Of a stretch of 17,348 bases of DNA, positions 1 through 6,850 are shown piece after piece. The stretch is from Promethearchaeota archaeon (lineage in GTDB: Archaea > Asgardarchaeota > Lokiarchaeia > Sigynarchaeales > SOKP01). How positions within the stretch are numbered: the stretch's first letter is position 1; each line of letters opens with the position of its first letter. The position numbers and the translations under genes are program-made. The DNA is taken from assembly GCA_019058515.1 (NCBI GenBank), contig JAHPYY010000208.1, positions 1 to 17,348 of the forward strand. The letters run 5' to 3'. Under the pieces are notes generated by a model. It was not told where the DNA came from. It made no database searches and was given only the letters and a program-made list of their open reading frames with translations.

Positions 1-809
1 ATAAAAATTTCATCAATCCATCGTTTTCTTACTGCGGAGTATATAAATTCGGTGAGTGGTTTAATTGAATCTGAATAGATAAATCTGATTTTTCTTCTAG
101 CAGGGATAAAATCACATTGCATAGAAATCCACGATACTATACCATAAGTACCTTTAGAAGCTTGTATTATTCTAAAAATATCTGTTTGACCAGGGCCTAG
201 GGGGCTGGTTAGAGCGGCCCCAAATTTTCTATTTGTTTCGATATCCAATGGACCTGCCGCTTCTCCCGTTCTGAATATTTCTCCATTACCAAATACAACC
301 TCCATACATAACAATGGATCTGAAATATCCCATTGTTTTTTAGCAATTAAATGAGGTTCTCGATCTAAAACGGAAGCGAGAACTGATTTTCCTGGTCTCG
401 GGAGAAAAGGTGCTAATGGCCTAAGTCCATGCTCTTTAAGTTTGGGGATTAGTTCCGCCCATATTACCCCAGGCTCTACAACACAGACTCTATTTCTTTT
501 ATTTATAAAAGGAATTTGTTTCATATTATGTAAATCTAAAATTATAGTCTTATCATGACAGACTGTGTCGTTTAGGAATTTAGGGGAAGTCGTGCTGCTT
601 ATAATCACTACATTTATATTATTTAAAGTTCTGAAATATTGAATTAATTTTGATATCTGGTCAGAATTCTCTGGTAAAATACTTACAATTGGAGTATCAC
701 TTATTTTTTCTAATATTGGTTTACAATAAAGTTCTCTAAGTAAATCTGAATTTGTAATTACTTTTTCTTTATCGATAATTTCAAATAATTTTTCAAAATT
801 GATTGACAT
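1..809 (-). CDS. FAD-binding (PCMH-type, GlcD-like) oxidoreductase, 3' end outside window
   Basis: The reverse strand is open from an ATG at 809 to the window edge: 269 codons with no stop. It begins MSINFEKLFEII. The order of elements matches the FAD_binding_4 domain of GlcD/lactate-dehydrogenase-like flavoproteins: 'IVSILPENSDQISKLIQYF' (about residues 41-59), 'IILDLHNMKQIPFINKRNRV' (89-108), 'VVEPGVIWAEL' (110-120), then 'DPLLCMEVVFGNGEIFRTG' (164-182) and 'QASKGTYGIVSWISM' (216-230). Such proteins oxidise a hydroxy acid or similar substrate with FAD and pass electrons to an ETF, quinone or Fe-S partner. The two glycine-rich loops that usually hold the FAD pyrophosphate look altered: 'ISSTTSPKF' stands where RGGGTS is usual, and 'SVLASVLDREPHL' where an IGG motif is usual. 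The substrate cannot be read. The C-terminal oxidase domain is off the edge. It is divergent from the regulator gene and shares the 810-944 control region. Confidence 0.75.
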   Translation of the reverse strand, partial: MSINFEKLFEIIDKEKVITNSDLLRELYCKPILEKISDTPIVSILPENSDQISKLIQYFRTLNNINVVIISSTTSPKFLNDTVCHDKTIILDLHNMKQIPFINKRNRVCVVEPGVIWAELIPKLKEHGLRPLAPFLPRPGKSVLASVLDREPHLIAKKQWDISDPLLCMEVVFGNGEIFRTGEAAGPLDIETNRKFGAALTSPLGPGQTDIFRIIQASKGTYGIVSWISMQCDFIPARRKIRFIYSDSIKPLTEFIYSAVRKRWIDEIF

Positions 810-861
810 TTTAACTCATTCTCTTAATTTTCCAATAGTTTTTCAATTAATTTATATTAGT

Positions 862-871
862 TATTTATATA
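862..871 (-). promoter_or_regulatory. TATA-like box for the FAD oxidoreductase gene
   Basis: Reading the minus strand, TATATAAATA lies about 55 bases upstream of the ATG at 809. This would place transcription start near 840 and leave a leader of about 30 bases. The box overlaps the outer arm of the upstream GCATATA dyad (868-887), so a protein bound there should affect TBP access. This is inference from position and composition. Confidence 0.4.
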
Positions 872-887
872 TGCATCGTCGCATATA
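868..887. promoter_or_regulatory. Operator-like dyad 1 (TATATGC-N6-GCATATA)
   Basis: TATATGC at 868-874 and its exact complement GCATATA at 881-887 are separated by six bases. The centre is at 877.5. It is one of two dyads with the same half-site and same half-site spacing; the other is centred exactly 20 bp away. It overlaps the probable TATA box of the leftward gene. It is probably the binding site of the adjacent winged-helix regulator. Confidence 0.6.
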
Positions 888-910
888 AATATGCATTAAT
901 GCATATTTAT
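885..910. promoter_or_regulatory. Operator-like dyad 2, perfect 26-bp palindrome
   Basis: The 13 bases ATAAATATGCATT (885-897) are followed directly by their exact reverse complement (898-910). The core ATATGCAT-TA-ATGCATAT repeats the half-sites of dyad 1 with the same GC-to-GC spacing of 8 bases. The centres of the two dyads are 20 bp apart, about two helical turns, so two dimers would sit on the same face. It lies just upstream of the regulator gene, which suggests autoregulation. Confidence 0.65.
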
Positions 911-944
911 TATAGATTTGTATTTAAAGATATTGGTTACAAAA

Positions 945-1802
945 TTGAGCTCTAACGATTATAATGAAAAAATTATGGAATGCCTTAACCAAAATAATTT
1001 TGGAATGACAATAACAGAGATTTCAGAAGAGATAAACGGTAATAGGAATACAGTTTCTAAGTACCTAAATAGATTAGAATCAAAAGATATTGTATATAAA
1101 AAGGAGATAGGTAAGGCCTCTTTATATTTTCTTAAAGATATTGAGTCAAAAGTATTAAATTTTATAACTGAAAATCCATCAGGAGTTACTATAAAAGACA
1201 TTTCATATGAGTTAAAGCTACCAAGAGACTCAGTGAGAAAACATCTTATAATTCTTGAAAAACAGAATAAGATCTTTAGCACAAAATTAGGAGCATATAC
1301 ACTATTTAAAAGTTCAGAAATGAAATTTGTGCCAAAAAAATTTATGATTTCCTTCTATAAGGCTTTACTTAAAGATTTAAAGAAAAAATTTCCGAATAAC
1401 GAAAGAATATTCAAAGAAATCGGACGTAATATTTTTGGTGATATAAAATTTCCAATAAGTAAACTTATAATAAAGAAATTGGAGGATTTTAAGACATCTC
1501 CCCTCAAACAATTACATTTTGAAGTATTCAAAGATGCGTTCCCCTCTTATTATATTTTTGAAGCAATCCATATTTCGGATCCAAAAATTGACAGCTCAGG
1601 TAAGAAAGGTTTATTTAGATTTAAAAATTCAGAATTTTTAAACAATTCTGATTCTCTCTATCATTTTTATTTAATATCGGGAATGATTGAAACAAAGATG
1701 TCAAATGACCTAGGGGTACCAATTAAATGCAATATCGAAAAAATTCACATATCAGACAAAAAAGAAGATTCTTATGTAGATATTTCTATAGAGTTTAAAT
1801 AA
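945..1802 (+). CDS. Tandem winged-helix transcriptional regulator with C-terminal putative sensor domain
   Basis: A DNA-binding regulator. The first winged helix includes 'MTITEISEEINGNRNTVSKY' with a wing 'KEIGKASLYFL'. The second includes 'GVTIKDISYELKLPRDSVRK' with a wing 'STKLGAYTLFKS'. About 150 further residues follow; their ending, 'FYLISGMIETKMSNDLGVPI' then a strand-rich tail, faintly recalls V4R-type small-molecule-binding domains, but that is a guess. I favour the TTG at 945 (protein MSSNDYNEKIMECL), which puts helix 1 at the N-terminus as usual. A TTG at 918 and an ATG at 975 are in the same frame. The gene faces away from the FAD oxidoreductase, and two GCATAT dyads lie between them, so it probably controls both genes. 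No SD is evident, and a TATA-like stretch at 906-914 would give a very short leader for the 945 start. Confidence 0.8.
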   Translation: MSSNDYNEKIMECLNQNNFGMTITEISEEINGNRNTVSKYLNRLESKDIVYKKEIGKASLYFLKDIESKVLNFITENPSGVTIKDISYELKLPRDSVRKHLIILEKQNKIFSTKLGAYTLFKSSEMKFVPKKFMISFYKALLKDLKKKFPNNERIFKEIGRNIFGDIKFPISKLIIKKLEDFKTSPLKQLHFEVFKDAFPSYYIFEAIHISDPKIDSSGKKGLFRFKNSEFLNNSDSLYHFYLISGMIETKMSNDLGVPIKCNIEKIHISDKKEDSYVDISIEFK

Positions 1803-2068
1803 ATCTTCAATGGCTAATTAACCAGAGAGAAAGTAATGCTTTTATTAGTATTTCAGATTACAGAATAATCTCGTATTTTAATTTAAATTTATTTTTGTTC
1901 AATAAGTCCATAATAGTATCTATTTTTATTTCAATTGTTTTTAGGGTAGAACTTATGAAAACGCATTAATCAATTGAACGAACCTTTTCTCAAATGTTTA
2001 ATAGCAGTATTTAATTTAATAATGTAATTTTAAACAAAATTTAGCATTAAAAAAAAAAGTGAAATTAA
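1803..2068. other. Intergenic region, no convincing gene
   Basis: This gap separates the regulator from the NMO-family gene. It holds an AT-rich TATA-like stretch, TATTTAATTTAA at 2009-2020, about 30 bases before a plausible transcription start and about 50-60 before the TTG start. A minus-strand open frame of about 35 codons near 1870-1980 has no start and no family resemblance. I see nothing else. Confidence 0.4.
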
Positions 2069-3121
2069 TTGGTACTTAAAACAAATATAACCAAAATGCT
2101 TGGAATCAAGCACCCGATTGTTGCTGCCCCAATGGGACCTTTTTATACAACTGATCTTACAATTGCTGTAAGTGAAGCAGGGGGATTAGGTGTGTTGAGC
2201 CATTCTGCTCTAATTAGCGATTATGTGGCAAAAAAAGATCCCGTCGATATAATGAAAGAAAATATGCTTAAAGTTATTGAACACACTGATAAACCTTTTG
2301 GATTTAATGTAAGGACTTCTCGACGAGAAATTGATGCACCTAGATTTGTAACCAAAATACCCGAATTCATTATGAATAATCCAAAATTAAGGGAACAGTG
2401 TGTATATGCAATAACTAGCGCGGGATCATCCAAAACATTACAAGCATCAAAATCCTTTCAGGAATTGAGGAAAAGTGGTTCTAACATTAAACATTTTCAT
2501 GTAGCTCCTGCATTATGGTTAGCTGATAAATGTGTTGCTGCTGGTGTTGATGGTTTAGTAGTCACCGGCGGGGAAGGTGGAGGTCATCAATCTTATGAAA
2601 AGGTTAGTACTTTAGTCCTTTTACAGCAAGTAGCCCAAAAGTATCCTGAAATGCCTGTCGTAGCCTGTGGAGGTTTTGCAACCGGGGAAGGTCTTGCTGC
2701 CGCATTAACTTTAGGAGCAGGAGCTATTGCTATGGGTTCACGATTTATAGCTTCAAATGAAAGCGAGTTTCACTCGACCTATAAAGGAATAGTGCCAACT
2801 GCCACAGCTAAAGACACAATTTTAGTAACTGGAGCGTTAGGACCAATAAGATTATGGAAAAATGAGTATTCTCTACATCATGGCTTGGTTGCTGATAAAG
2901 AAGAAAAAATGGCTGAGGAAGCCGCTTTTACAGCGGAGGATATTATTGCAGAAGGTAAAGCCTATGAAGCTGCTTACAAAGGTGATATTAAATCCGGTGC
3001 GGTTCTGCTTGGACAAAGCATTGGAATTATCAAAAGCTTAGAAAAAGTCAAGGATATTGTAGACCAAATCGTTGGCGATGCTGAAAAACGATTAACGGGA
3101 GCCTACAGCTATATCAATTAA
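2069..3121 (+). CDS. Nitronate monooxygenase / FabK-family FMN TIM-barrel oxidoreductase
   Basis: A 350-residue FMN protein of the 2-nitropropane dioxygenase/enoyl-ACP reductase II family. Diagnostic segments run in order: 'LGIKHPIVAAPMGPF' (11-25), 'AVSEAGGLGVLSH' (33-45), 'KPFGFNVRTS' (75-84), 'AAGVDGLVVTGGEGGGHQ' (157-174, with the family histidine at 173), 'MPVVACGGFATGEGLAAAL' (195-213) and 'GAGAIAMGSRFIAS' (216-229). The family oxidises nitronates or reduces enoyl thioesters; sequence alone does not decide which. The TTG start is supported because the family N-terminus (x-T-x-I-T-x-x-L-G-I-K-x-P-I) begins just after it and because AAGTGA lies 8 bases upstream. An ATG at 2096 would cut off the first strand. 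It is monocistronic, and a T-rich terminator follows. Confidence 0.85.
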   Translation: MVLKTNITKMLGIKHPIVAAPMGPFYTTDLTIAVSEAGGLGVLSHSALISDYVAKKDPVDIMKENMLKVIEHTDKPFGFNVRTSRREIDAPRFVTKIPEFIMNNPKLREQCVYAITSAGSSKTLQASKSFQELRKSGSNIKHFHVAPALWLADKCVAAGVDGLVVTGGEGGGHQSYEKVSTLVLLQQVAQKYPEMPVVACGGFATGEGLAAALTLGAGAIAMGSRFIASNESEFHSTYKGIVPTATAKDTILVTGALGPIRLWKNEYSLHHGLVADKEEKMAEEAAFTAEDIIAEGKAYEAAYKGDIKSGAVLLGQSIGIIKSLEKVKDIVDQIVGDAEKRLTGAYSYIN

Positions 3122-3123
3122 GC

Positions 3124-3371
3124 TTACTCCTCCTCTTCTGTTTTATTTTTTTTATTATTTTTTTTAATACTTTCCAAACAAGACTCTTTTTCTGACCTTT
3201 CCTTTTCCAGTTGATCTTCTAAGCTTTATATTGCAGGAACTTGGCATATTTTTTATCCAATTTTGTGGTTATATGGAGGTTCTTTTCTGGACAGACATTA
3301 ATGCAATTCATACAAAGAATACACTCACTTGAAGTCACTCTCATACCATTTTTTATATATTCTTCTTTTTT
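3124..3371 (-). pseudogene. Broken 4Fe-4S (ferredoxin/NapH-like) protein, C-terminal fragment with frameshift
   Basis: The minus strand is open from 3371 (just after a TAA at 3374-3372) to a TAG at 3221-3219. It encodes 'EEYIKNGMRVTSS' followed by 'ECILCMNCINVCPEKNL', a full CxxCxxCxxxCP cluster motif. A shift of one frame near 3222 opens a charged tail, 'LEDQLEKERSEKE...' ending in four glutamates, that stops at 3126-3124, two bases from the stop of the convergent NMO-family gene. The two halves together look like the last cluster and C-terminus of a polyferredoxin or NapH-type membrane ferredoxin. The N-terminal part and any start for it are missing, because the DNA upstream (3372-3467) is non-coding. 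An ATG at 3344 could give a 41-residue orphan peptide, but a decayed gene is the simpler reading. Confidence 0.65.
3140..3167 (+). terminator. T-rich terminator after the NMO-family gene
   Basis: Nineteen bases past the stop codon the plus strand runs almost entirely in T (GTTTTATTTTTTTTATTATT and beyond, to 3167). Archaeal transcription commonly ends at such U-tracts without a hairpin. The same bases read as lysine/asparagine codons in the pseudogene on the other strand, which weakens the call somewhat. Confidence 0.5.
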
Positions 3372-3467
3372 TTATATGAAAAGACCTATGTATTAACGGA
3401 AAATTAGCATTATTTTAATGCCAAATAAATATAATTTAAATATTTATCAGAGTGTTTAATAATATAT

Positions 3468-3869
3468 ATGCATAAAGATGAAGTGGATTTATTTCTAAAG
3501 AGATCAAATAATTTTTTAGAAGCAGCACACGAAAGATTTCAGAAAAAAGATTGGGATTTAACATGTTTCTTCTCTGAACAAGCTATACAATTATATTTAA
3601 AAGCAGCTTTACTAGAATTAAGTGGAGAATTTCCAAGATCTCATTCTATAAGACAACTAATTGCTACTCTTTCACAATTTTCAGTAAATAAAATAGAATC
3701 CGATAGAAAATCCTTAAGATTCATAGAAGATGCCTATTTCAATGCAAGATATTTAGATTATATTTATGAAAAAGACGATGCTTCAGATGCATTACAAATT
3801 GTTGGAAAGTTGAAAAAATACGTTGACCAGGTTAGAAAAGATTTTAGAAATAGGAAAGCAGAGGAGTAA
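3468..3869 (+). CDS. HEPN domain protein (toxin partner of HEPN-MNT pair)
   Basis: A 133-residue all-helical HEPN protein. It shows the typical run 'FLKRSNNFLEAAHERFQKKD' (9-28), 'SEQAIQLYLKAALLELSG' (36-53), 'SHSIRQLIATL' (58-68) and 'IEDAYFNARYLDYIYEKDD' (86-104). HEPN toxins are usually RNases with an R-x(4-6)-H motif; here R94 is followed by YLDYIYEKDD with no histidine in range, so it may not be a canonical RNase, or it may act through the 'RYLDYIY' tyrosines. In HepT/MntA-type pairs the MNT partner modifies HEPN tyrosines. The gene starts at an ATG preceded by an AT-rich TATA-like stretch (about 3427-3444) and no SD, so the mRNA is probably leaderless or nearly so. Its 3' end overlaps the MNT gene by 47 bases. 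Confidence 0.85.
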   Translation: MHKDEVDLFLKRSNNFLEAAHERFQKKDWDLTCFFSEQAIQLYLKAALLELSGEFPRSHSIRQLIATLSQFSVNKIESDRKSLRFIEDAYFNARYLDYIYEKDDASDALQIVGKLKKYVDQVRKDFRNRKAEE

Positions 3870-4176
3870 AATTCTATTTAATTACGAGAAGTATTTACAG
3901 AAAATTCTTGCTGCAATAAAAGATACTCTCAAAAAGCCAAGCGTCTACTTAGTTGGTAGTGTTTTGGAAGACAATTTGGTTGCTTTAAGTGATATAGATA
4001 TAATTGTTGAATGTGAAATACCTAAAAATCACATGAGAAGGGCTGAAATCGTAGCTAATATCGAGGAGAAATCAAACCTTCCCTTATACCATCCTTTTCA
4101 ATTTCACCTTTTATCCAATGAAGAATTATACAAATGGAAAGCAATCTATAAAATAAATCCAAAAAAAATATTATAA
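3823..4176 (+). CDS. MNT minimal nucleotidyltransferase (antitoxin partner of HEPN)
   Basis: A 117-residue minimal nucleotidyltransferase. The catalytic signature is complete at its core: 'VYLVGSVLEDNLVALSDIDI' (41-60) gives G45-S46, ten residues, then D57-x-D59. The third acidic position, usually on the next strand, is not obvious: 'HPFQFHLLSNEELYKW' (90-105) has Gln-Phe-His there. The protein is expected to silence the HEPN toxin by adding nucleotides to it. The start is uncertain. TTG at 3823 lies inside the HEPN gene, and there is no ATG or GTG between it and the catalytic motif; the only later ATG (4034) falls after the motif. The overlap suggests coupled translation. A hairpin and T-run follow the stop. 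Confidence 0.8.
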   Translation: MTRLEKILEIGKQRSKILFNYEKYLQKILAAIKDTLKKPSVYLVGSVLEDNLVALSDIDIIVECEIPKNHMRRAEIVANIEEKSNLPLYHPFQFHLLSNEELYKWKAIYKINPKKIL

Positions 4177-4177
4177 A

Positions 4178-4218
4178 CTGAACGGAAACAGTTGTTCAGA
4201 TTTAATGTTAATTTTTTT
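4178..4218 (+). terminator. Hairpin plus T-run after the HEPN-MNT pair
   Basis: CTGAAC (4178-4183) and GTTCAG (4194-4199) form inverted arms two bases after the MNT stop. A run of seven T follows at 4212-4218. This would end the toxin-antitoxin transcript before the glutamate-synthase operon. The stem is short, so it may be only the T-run that matters. Confidence 0.4.
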
Positions 4219-4384
4219 ACATTTTCTAAATATTTTTCATATAATTTACCAAACCAAATTACCTTAGATTAATATAATTTTCATTTTTCTCGGAAAAAAT
4301 AACTGCAATGTCCATTTTATCAACTACAAACTAAAAATCATGTATATCTTTTTATTTTTTACTGCATAATTTGTAATTAAGAAT

Positions 4385-6850
4385 ATGGAAAAAACCAAAA
4401 ATTGGAGACTTTCAATCCCAAGGATTTATTCACCTCAACCTTTAAAAACTTCTAAATTCAAACTGGTTGAAAAATCTGATTATGTTCATTTTGGGCACTT
4501 AGGATTTGGAGAATATTTTACTCCCGAGAAATATTGGACGTCACAAATTATCTCGCAGATTCTATATCAAGCGGAAACAGGAAAAATTCCAGTTTCGGGT
4601 GCTGGATATGGGGGATCTTTTGCTGGTGAAGGATTTGATGGGATATGGTTTGATATGTCTGAAATCGTGCGTCCAACAAGGGATGGAATCCACGGAAGGG
4701 AATATATTTCAACTAGAATTGAATTAGGTCGAAGAGCGTTAAAATTAGATTTTGGAACGAATAAAAATTTAACGACTAATGTTCCCCTATTAATAGGTCT
4801 TCCATTTCCAATAATTTTTAACCCTCTACCAGTAAGATCTAAAAAAGATAACAAAATTTTGTCAATTGTAAAAGCCGCATTTTCGCTAGGAACGATTGCT
4901 ATTATTCCACAATCAGATGTTTCAAATGATTACCTCCCATTCGCTAAATGTATATCGTTACGATTGAATCATAAACCAAACAATGTTGAAACCGCATTAA
5001 TTCAAAATGCAAAAATGGTTGAAATTGAAGATCTGACATTATTAAAAACTATAAAAAAAATATCTCCCAATATTTTGAGTTCATTTTTGCTTCCAATAGA
5101 AGAAGACATCGAAAACAAGGTACTCTCTTTAATTGGAAAAGGGATAGACATTATACACTTAAATTTCGATTTTAGTGGAGAAAGTAAATTAGGAAATGTC
5201 CCGACAGTTATCAAAAAGATTCACGATTTTTTAATTGACAACAATTGTCGTAACTCTGTGAGTATAATAGCAAGTGGAGGAATAGCTGCTGCGGAACATG
5301 TGGCAAAAGCGATGATCTGTGGAGCCGATTGCGTAGCAATAGATTACGTATTGTTAATTGGCCTTGGGTGTTCATTATGGGCGGATTTATCTTTTCCGTG
5401 TAGGGCAGAATATGGAGAATTAGACCCAGATTGGAGTATCAATAGAATTAAAAATTTAATCGCTGCTTGGAGGGATCAACTTCTTGAAATCCTTGGTGCT
5501 ATGGGAATTAGAGAAATTAGAAGGATCAGAGGAGAAGTTGGTAGAGCGATTTTTTACGAAAAGGAAAGAAAAGAATTTAGCTCTCTTTTTAAAATTGCTG
5601 GGGTTAATTCAAAATTAGGTTATCTATCTCCACGCGAACAATTAAGCGTTGGAGATTGTAGATGGCCGTTTGAATTGATTCAAGCAACATTTGAGCAAGC
5701 ACGTACTGGATTGCTTCCAGAACATCTTGGATATCGAATAGGCAGAAGTGCGGGAGGATTTGATCGCTTATCATTCGTATTTGAAGAAAATGGAACGGAA
5801 CTTTTGGATAATCCCTCTATAGATTTATCAATTCCCTTAAATTTGCGACCGAAAGGACCCAAAATAAATATCTCAATGCCTGTGTACTCTGGAGGTATGT
5901 CGTTTGGTTCGGTCTCTCTTAATGTTATGCTTGCTAGAGCAATGGCAGCCAAGGAAATTGGTTCTTTTATGTCGACTGGTGAAGGTGGTTATCCTCAAGA
6001 TTTAATTCCATATAGGAACCATGTTATCACGCAAGTGGCGACAGGGTTATTTGGTGTAAGTGAAGATACAATCCAAAGATCTCCTATAGTGGAATTCAAA
6101 TATGCTCAGGGTGCAAAACCAGGATTAGGAGGCCACTTGCTTGCTGGGAAAGTTACCGAAGCAGTAGCACACGCTAGGGAATCTGTGGCAGGTATTAGCT
6201 TATTTTCACCTTTTCCGTTTCATAGTGTATATTCAGTAGAAGACCATAAGAAGCATATTGATTGGATTAGGCAAATAAATCCAAACGCTCTTGTAATCGT
6301 TAAAGTTTCAACGCCTACGGATGTAGACATGGTTGCGGTCGGTAGTTATTATGCCGGAGCAAATGTTGTGAATATTGATGGTTCTTATGGTGGAACTGGT
6401 GCTGCTCCTGAAGTAAGTAAGAAGAATATAGCTATGCCTGTGGAATATGCGATACCAAAAGTGCATGACTTTCTCGTAAAGGAAGGCATAAGAGATGAGA
6501 TTATTCTAATCGCTTCCGGGGGAATTCGTACAGGATATGATATCGCTAAATCAATTGCTTTAGGTGCTGATGGAGCAATGGTTGGTACGGCAGATCTAGT
6601 AGCATTAGGATGCGAAAGACTCGGTGTTTGTGAAAAGGGGGATGGTTGTCCAGCAGGAATTACAACGACAGATCCTAAATATGCATGCCTAATAGATCCC
6701 CAGTGGGGAAAAGAACGCATAATTAATCTTAGAAGAGCGTGGGCTATTCAATTACGTCAAATTTTAGACGCTCTAGGAATGAAAAGTATTAGAGAATTGA
6801 GGGGTAGAACTGATACATTACTATACTTAGATAAAGAGGGACTGGGATGA
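4385..6850 (+). CDS. Glutamate synthase-like FMN subunit with two tandem barrels, the first degenerate
   Basis: A two-barrel protein of 821 residues. The second barrel (about 420-815) is a standard glutamate synthase FMN domain (COG0069): 'SGGMSFGS' (502-509), 'STGEGGYP' (530-537), 'AQGAKPGLGGHL' (574-585), 'SPFPFHSVYSVED' (608-620), 'DGSYGGTGAAP' (665-675), 'IASGGIRTG' (709-717), and C743, C749, C755 for a 3Fe-4S cluster. Spacing is C-x5-C-x5-C against C-x5-C-x4-C in classical GltB. The first barrel (about 36-395) aligns with it along its length: 'HDFL' 280 and 694, 'ASGGI' 296 and 710, 'AWRDQLLEIL' and 'AWAIQLRQIL'. It lacks the FMN, substrate and GGTGA motifs and keeps two cysteines. The role would be to make glutamate from 2-oxoglutarate with ammonia from the next gene's product. 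It is first in a four-gene operon and its TGA overlaps the next ATG. No SD is visible before the ATG. Confidence 0.85.
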   Translation: MEKTKNWRLSIPRIYSPQPLKTSKFKLVEKSDYVHFGHLGFGEYFTPEKYWTSQIISQILYQAETGKIPVSGAGYGGSFAGEGFDGIWFDMSEIVRPTRDGIHGREYISTRIELGRRALKLDFGTNKNLTTNVPLLIGLPFPIIFNPLPVRSKKDNKILSIVKAAFSLGTIAIIPQSDVSNDYLPFAKCISLRLNHKPNNVETALIQNAKMVEIEDLTLLKTIKKISPNILSSFLLPIEEDIENKVLSLIGKGIDIIHLNFDFSGESKLGNVPTVIKKIHDFLIDNNCRNSVSIIASGGIAAAEHVAKAMICGADCVAIDYVLLIGLGCSLWADLSFPCRAEYGELDPDWSINRIKNLIAAWRDQLLEILGAMGIREIRRIRGEVGRAIFYEKERKEFSSLFKIAGVNSKLGYLSPREQLSVGDCRWPFELIQATFEQARTGLLPEHLGYRIGRSAGGFDRLSFVFEENGTELLDNPSIDLSIPLNLRPKGPKINISMPVYSGGMSFGSVSLNVMLARAMAAKEIGSFMSTGEGGYPQDLIPYRNHVITQVATGLFGVSEDTIQRSPIVEFKYAQGAKPGLGGHLLAGKVTEAVAHARESVAGISLFSPFPFHSVYSVEDHKKHIDWIRQINPNALVIVKVSTPTDVDMVAVGSYYAGANVVNIDGSYGGTGAAPEVSKKNIAMPVEYAIPKVHDFLVKEGIRDEIILIASGGIRTGYDIAKSIALGADGAMVGTADLVALGCERLGVCEKGDGCPAGITTTDPKYACLIDPQWGKERIINLRRAWAIQLRQILDALGMKSIRELRGRTDTLLYLDKEGLG

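Noticed and set aside
1870..1980. Minus-strand open frame of about 35 codons between the regulator and the NMO-family gene
   Set aside because: No start codon with context, no recognisable family, and frames of this length are expected by chance in this composition.
3465..3473. ATATGCAT half-site at the start of the HEPN gene, like the operator half-sites at 868-910
   Set aside because: There is no paired inverted half-site at the right spacing, and ATATGCAT is short and AT-rich enough to occur by chance; another copy lies inside the synthase gene near 6680.
4385..6850. Reading the first half of the synthase subunit as a separate gene fused by sequencing error
   Set aside because: The frame is continuous, the linker (about 396-419) is ordinary, and the first half aligns with the second over its whole length, so an internal duplication explains it.
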